Shown: piece after piece, positions 61,555 through 64,000 of the stretch
Layout: every line of letters starts with the position of its first letter
Position numbering within the stretch: the first letter of the stretch is position 1
Origin: Bin5 sp965232575
GTDB lineage: Bacteria; Chloroflexota; Anaerolineae; Caldilineales; Caldilineaceae
Assembly: GCA_965232575.1 (NCBI GenBank)
Contig: CBDDPZ010000009.1
Coordinates: forward strand, 310,001 to 374,000
Length of the DNA stretch: 64,000 nt
Reading direction: 5' to 3'
Position numbers and translations under genes: made by a program
Notes under the pieces: model-generated
Database searches by the model: none
What the model saw: only the letters and a program-made list of their open reading frames with translations
What the model was told of the DNA's origin: nothing

Positions 61555-61627
61555 TGACCCACCAGGGATTCGAACCCCGAACCCGCGGATTAAGAGTCCG
61601 CTGCTCTGCCAGTTGAGCTAGTGGGCC
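61555..61627 (-). tRNA. tRNA-Lys (anticodon CTT)
   Basis: A 73-base cloverleaf on the minus strand. The acceptor stem GGCCCAC/GTGGGTC (one G-U pair) is followed by discriminator A. The D arm has AGCTCAACTGGCAGAGC; the anticodon stem GCGGA/TCCGC encloses the loop CTCTTAA with anticodon CTT; the T arm has GGTTCGAATCC. CCA is not encoded. It decodes AAG. Confidence 0.95.
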
Positions 61628-61641
61628 GTTAGCCGGGGGAT

Positions 61642-61670
61642 ATTGTAGATAGCCGGCTCTCAATTGTCAA
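61642..61670 (-). promoter_or_regulatory. Promoter of the tRNA-Lys gene
   Basis: On the minus strand TTGACA (61670-61665) and TACAAT (61647-61642) are separated by 17 bases. The start site near 61635 is a few bases before the tRNA 5' end. Confidence 0.8.
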
Positions 61671-61734
61671 GTTTTGGGCCACCTATTTCCGTTCAAACAG
61701 CGCACCTTCAACTTCCACAGGATCGCGATTTCCC

Positions 61735-63051
61735 ATGCATTTTTCTGATAAAGACCTCGAACAATATGCCCAACTCCTTATCCGGCTCGGCGTGAATCTG
61801 CAGCCCGGCCAATCCCTTGACATCCGCACAGAACCCGTCCACCGCGAGTTCGCCCTTGTGCTGGCTGCCGCCGCTTATGATGCCGGCGCAAAATACGTCG
61901 CCATCGAGTACAACGACATGCGGTTGCAGAGCATTCGCGTCCGCAAAAACGCAGCGGATGAGCTCGAGCATCTTCCCGCTTATGTTGAAGCCATCGCCCT
62001 CGAACGAAAAAAGGACAGGTGGGCCGCTATCAGCCTGGTCGGCGAAGAAGATCCCGGGCTTCCCGCCCAACTCGACCCCAATAAGCTGCGAATCCTTCAG
62101 ACCGCTGAGTACCGCGCCACGATGCCCTGGCGCGCTTCGATGATGGAGATGAAACAGCAGTGGAATGTGGCCGCCTTGCCCACACCCGCCTGGGCGCAGA
62201 AAGTCTTTCCCGATCTTCCCGCGGAGCAAGCTCTGCCCCGCTTCTGGGAGGAGATCCGCCGTATTATCCGCTTGGACGCCGACGACCCGCTCGCGGCCTG
62301 GCAGACACACCTCTCCAATCTGGCGGCGGCCCGTTCGACGCTGCAATCCAAGAGAGTCCGCGCCCTCCACTTCTATGACCCCGCGCCCGGCCCTGATGGC
62401 AAGCCCTCTACCGACCTGACCATCGGTCTGACCGATCGACCCCACTGGGCCGGCGGCACGAGTGGACTGGGCACAGATGAGGATCAAGACACGCAGAGTG
62501 AAGGCGAGGGCGGAACCTTGGGCACGCCCGTCTTTCTCCCCAACATTCCCACCGAAGAACTGTTTACCACGCCCCATCGCCTGCGGGTCAACGGCTGGAC
62601 GCGCACGTCCCGCCCCAGTTTCCCCTTCCGCCGCGAAGTGGCCGAGGCCTATTTCCGCTTCGAAGACGGCAGCGTCGTCGACTTCTCGGCAGGCGAAGAC
62701 CAGGAGACCTACGAACAATTCTTCGCCGTCGATGGCGCCCGCTATCTTGGCGAGGTCGCCCTCGTAGATGTGTCCTCCCCGATCTTCCGCAGCGGCCTCA
62801 CTTACTACAATACCCTCTTCGACGAGAACGCCGCCTGCCACGTTGCCTTCGGTAAGGCATACCCCATCGGAACCGAAGGCGGCGCCGACATGTCAGAGGA
62901 GGAACTCCTGGAGGCCGGCGTAAACAGCTCCGATCTTCACCTGGACGTGATGATCGGCACCGCGACGCTCGACGTAACCGGCCAGTTGAACGACGGAACC
63001 GAACTTGAAATCATGCGTGAAGGCCGCTACACGCCCGCCGTTCTGTCATAA
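61735..63051 (+). CDS. M29 family aminopeptidase (AmpS/aminopeptidase T type)
   Basis: A 438-residue metallo-aminopeptidase of the thermophilic-aminopeptidase family. GVNLQPGQSLDIRTEP is the usual N-terminal motif; STDLTIGLTDRPHW, NIPTEELFTTPHR (with metal-ligand Glu and His candidates) and FDENAACHVAFGKAYP, with a C-terminal NSSDLHLDVMIGTATLDVTG, contain the expected ligands. An acidic stretch (GTDEDQDTQSEGEGG, near 244-258) is inserted in the loop before the NIPTEE motif. The enzyme removes N-terminal residues from peptides and could use the products of the peptide importer. Two bases separate it from the next gene. Confidence 0.92.
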   Translation: MHFSDKDLEQYAQLLIRLGVNLQPGQSLDIRTEPVHREFALVLAAAAYDAGAKYVAIEYNDMRLQSIRVRKNAADELEHLPAYVEAIALERKKDRWAAISLVGEEDPGLPAQLDPNKLRILQTAEYRATMPWRASMMEMKQQWNVAALPTPAWAQKVFPDLPAEQALPRFWEEIRRIIRLDADDPLAAWQTHLSNLAAARSTLQSKRVRALHFYDPAPGPDGKPSTDLTIGLTDRPHWAGGTSGLGTDEDQDTQSEGEGGTLGTPVFLPNIPTEELFTTPHRLRVNGWTRTSRPSFPFRREVAEAYFRFEDGSVVDFSAGEDQETYEQFFAVDGARYLGEVALVDVSSPIFRSGLTYYNTLFDENAACHVAFGKAYPIGTEGGADMSEEELLEAGVNSSDLHLDVMIGTATLDVTGQLNDGTELEIMREGRYTPAVLS

Positions 63052-63053
63052 CC

Positions 63054-64000
63054 ATGGACGGCCCCCTGCAACCGATCCTGGCAGATCAAGGTGTCGTCAT
63101 CCTGGATGGCGCCCTGGCGACCGAACTGGAGCGCAGAGGCGCGGATCTGCGCGACGAGCTATGGTCCGCTCGACTGCTAATCGAGGATCCGGCATCGATC
63201 CGCCAGCTCCATCTTGACCACTTCCTGGCCGGCGCCGACGTCGCCGTCAGCGCAAGCTATCAGGCAAGCTTCGAGGGATTCGCACGCCGCGGCCTGAGCA
63301 GGAAAGAGAGCGCAGCCCTACTGCAGCGTAGCGTACACATCGCCCAGCAGGCGCGCGACCGGTTCTGGGAGGAACTGTACGACCCCATCGAACATGCAGA
63401 TCGAAAGCGCCCTCTGGTCGCCGCGTCCGTCGGCAGCTATGGAGCCTACCTTGCCGACGGCTCCGAATATCGCGGCGATTACAGCATCTCCAACCACGAA
63501 TTGAGAGAGTGGCACCGCCCGAGACTGGAGGCATTGCTGGCAGCCGAACCGGACCTGCTGGCCTGCGAAACCATCCCTTGCTTGCAGGAAGGAGAGGCCC
63601 TTGTCGACCTATTGGATGAATACAGAGACGCGCCTGCCTGGCTCAGCTTCAGCTGCCGCAACGGGGAAAGCGTGTCCAGCGGCGAGCAATTCAGCGCCTG
63701 TGTTGAACTGGCCAACGGTTCGCCCACCATTGTCGCCGTCGGCTTGAACTGCACCGCGCCCCGCTTCGCTGAGCAACTTCTGTGCAGTGCTCGCCGAAAA
63801 ACCGCCAAGCCTCTAGTCTGCTATCCCAATAGCGGCGAGCTCTGGGACGGCGTCTCTCGTGCTTGGGTTCCCGGCAGTGAGCGCGATCTGTTCGTCGAAC
63901 GAGCTCTATCGTGGAAAGCTGCCGGCGCCCGTCTCATAGGTGGCTGTTGCCGCATCTCGCCCGACGATATTCAGTCCTTGGCCGCGCTTCTTGTACCGTG
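63054..64000 (+). CDS. Homocysteine S-methyltransferase family protein, C-terminal end cut by window
   Basis: The 315 visible residues start at the ATG 2 bases after the aminopeptidase stop. The TIM-barrel family motifs are VILDGALATELERRGADL, SASYQASFEGFARRG, VAASVGSYGAYLADGSEYRGDY and, for zinc, Cys in VGLNCTAP and the CC pair in IGGCCRISPDD. It probably transfers a methyl group from S-methylmethionine or S-adenosylmethionine to homocysteine. The family is normally about 310 residues, so little is missing. The close spacing suggests co-transcription with the aminopeptidase. Confidence 0.9.
   Translation, partial: MDGPLQPILADQGVVILDGALATELERRGADLRDELWSARLLIEDPASIRQLHLDHFLAGADVAVSASYQASFEGFARRGLSRKESAALLQRSVHIAQQARDRFWEELYDPIEHADRKRPLVAASVGSYGAYLADGSEYRGDYSISNHELREWHRPRLEALLAAEPDLLACETIPCLQEGEALVDLLDEYRDAPAWLSFSCRNGESVSSGEQFSACVELANGSPTIVAVGLNCTAPRFAEQLLCSARRKTAKPLVCYPNSGELWDGVSRAWVPGSERDLFVERALSWKAAGARLIGGCCRISPDDIQSLAALLVP

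Noticed and set aside
61708..62841. A 377-codon minus-strand open frame
   Set aside because: It is antisense to the M29 aminopeptidase, which has conserved metal-site motifs; the antisense protein shows no family pattern.

Overview
The window is dense bacterial chromosome: about 58 protein genes, one tRNA, short gaps and many 4-base stop/start overlaps. I see no phage, insertion sequence or CRISPR array. The gene set points to a Chloroflexota-like organism (Caldilineales/Anaerolineae type): many lipoprotein solute-binding proteins with acidic linkers, DnaJ next to CoaE, a fused CrtYcd lycopene cyclase, a circularly permuted ATP-grasp/alpha-E/transglutaminase trio and small single-span proteins. 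This assignment is an inference from gene content; no 16S rRNA gene is present.

Layout. 1-1435: end of a minus-strand operon with an Ldh2-type dehydrogenase and an MtaA/CmuA-like methyltransferase. 1572-4483: an AAA ATPase and an exported protein whose two LysM motifs are each split by an inserted domain. 4802-9447: four plus-strand genes (zinc-ribbon membrane protein, anchored solute-binding protein, paralogous solute-binding domain fused to VWA, LivK-like lipoprotein) with no permease. 9853-13342: ATP-grasp, alpha-E and transglutaminase genes. 13455-15211: NIPSNAP and GH4 genes. 15386-24482: an oligopeptide ABC operon that also carries a membrane-anchored cytochrome with six heme motifs. 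24807-32858: a carotenoid cluster, with crtB divergent from a B12-binding MerR regulator, lycopene cyclase, an unknown exported protein, a CruF-like protein, a PlsY-like acyltransferase, a glycosyltransferase and a phosphopantetheinyl transferase. 33034-37854: small membrane proteins, a peroxiredoxin, a lipase-like hydrolase, TrpF and a beta-RFAP synthase homologue. 37974-44984: a sugar ABC importer operon ending in an FtsX-like permease. 45198-52198: housekeeping genes (rsmE, prmA, dnaJ, coaE, an ABC-F gene) and a DMT transporter. 52718-58599: a complete liv operon. 58653-64000: two oxidoreductases, rpmG, tRNA-Lys, an M29 aminopeptidase and a homocysteine methyltransferase cut by the window edge.

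How the genes work together. The carotenoid genes could build an acylated carotenoid glycoside under a cobalamin-binding regulator that lies beside a perfect palindrome. The three ABC importers share one architecture: a perfect hairpin sits just after each solute-binding-protein gene and before the permeases. Several promoters fit TTGACA-N17/18-TACAAT. The most unusual items are the orphan solute-binding/VWA cluster, the cytochrome inside the peptide-transport operon, the interrupted LysM repeats, the altered CarH-like regulator with its candidate operator, and the PlsY-family gene in the position expected for a carotenoid acyltransferase.
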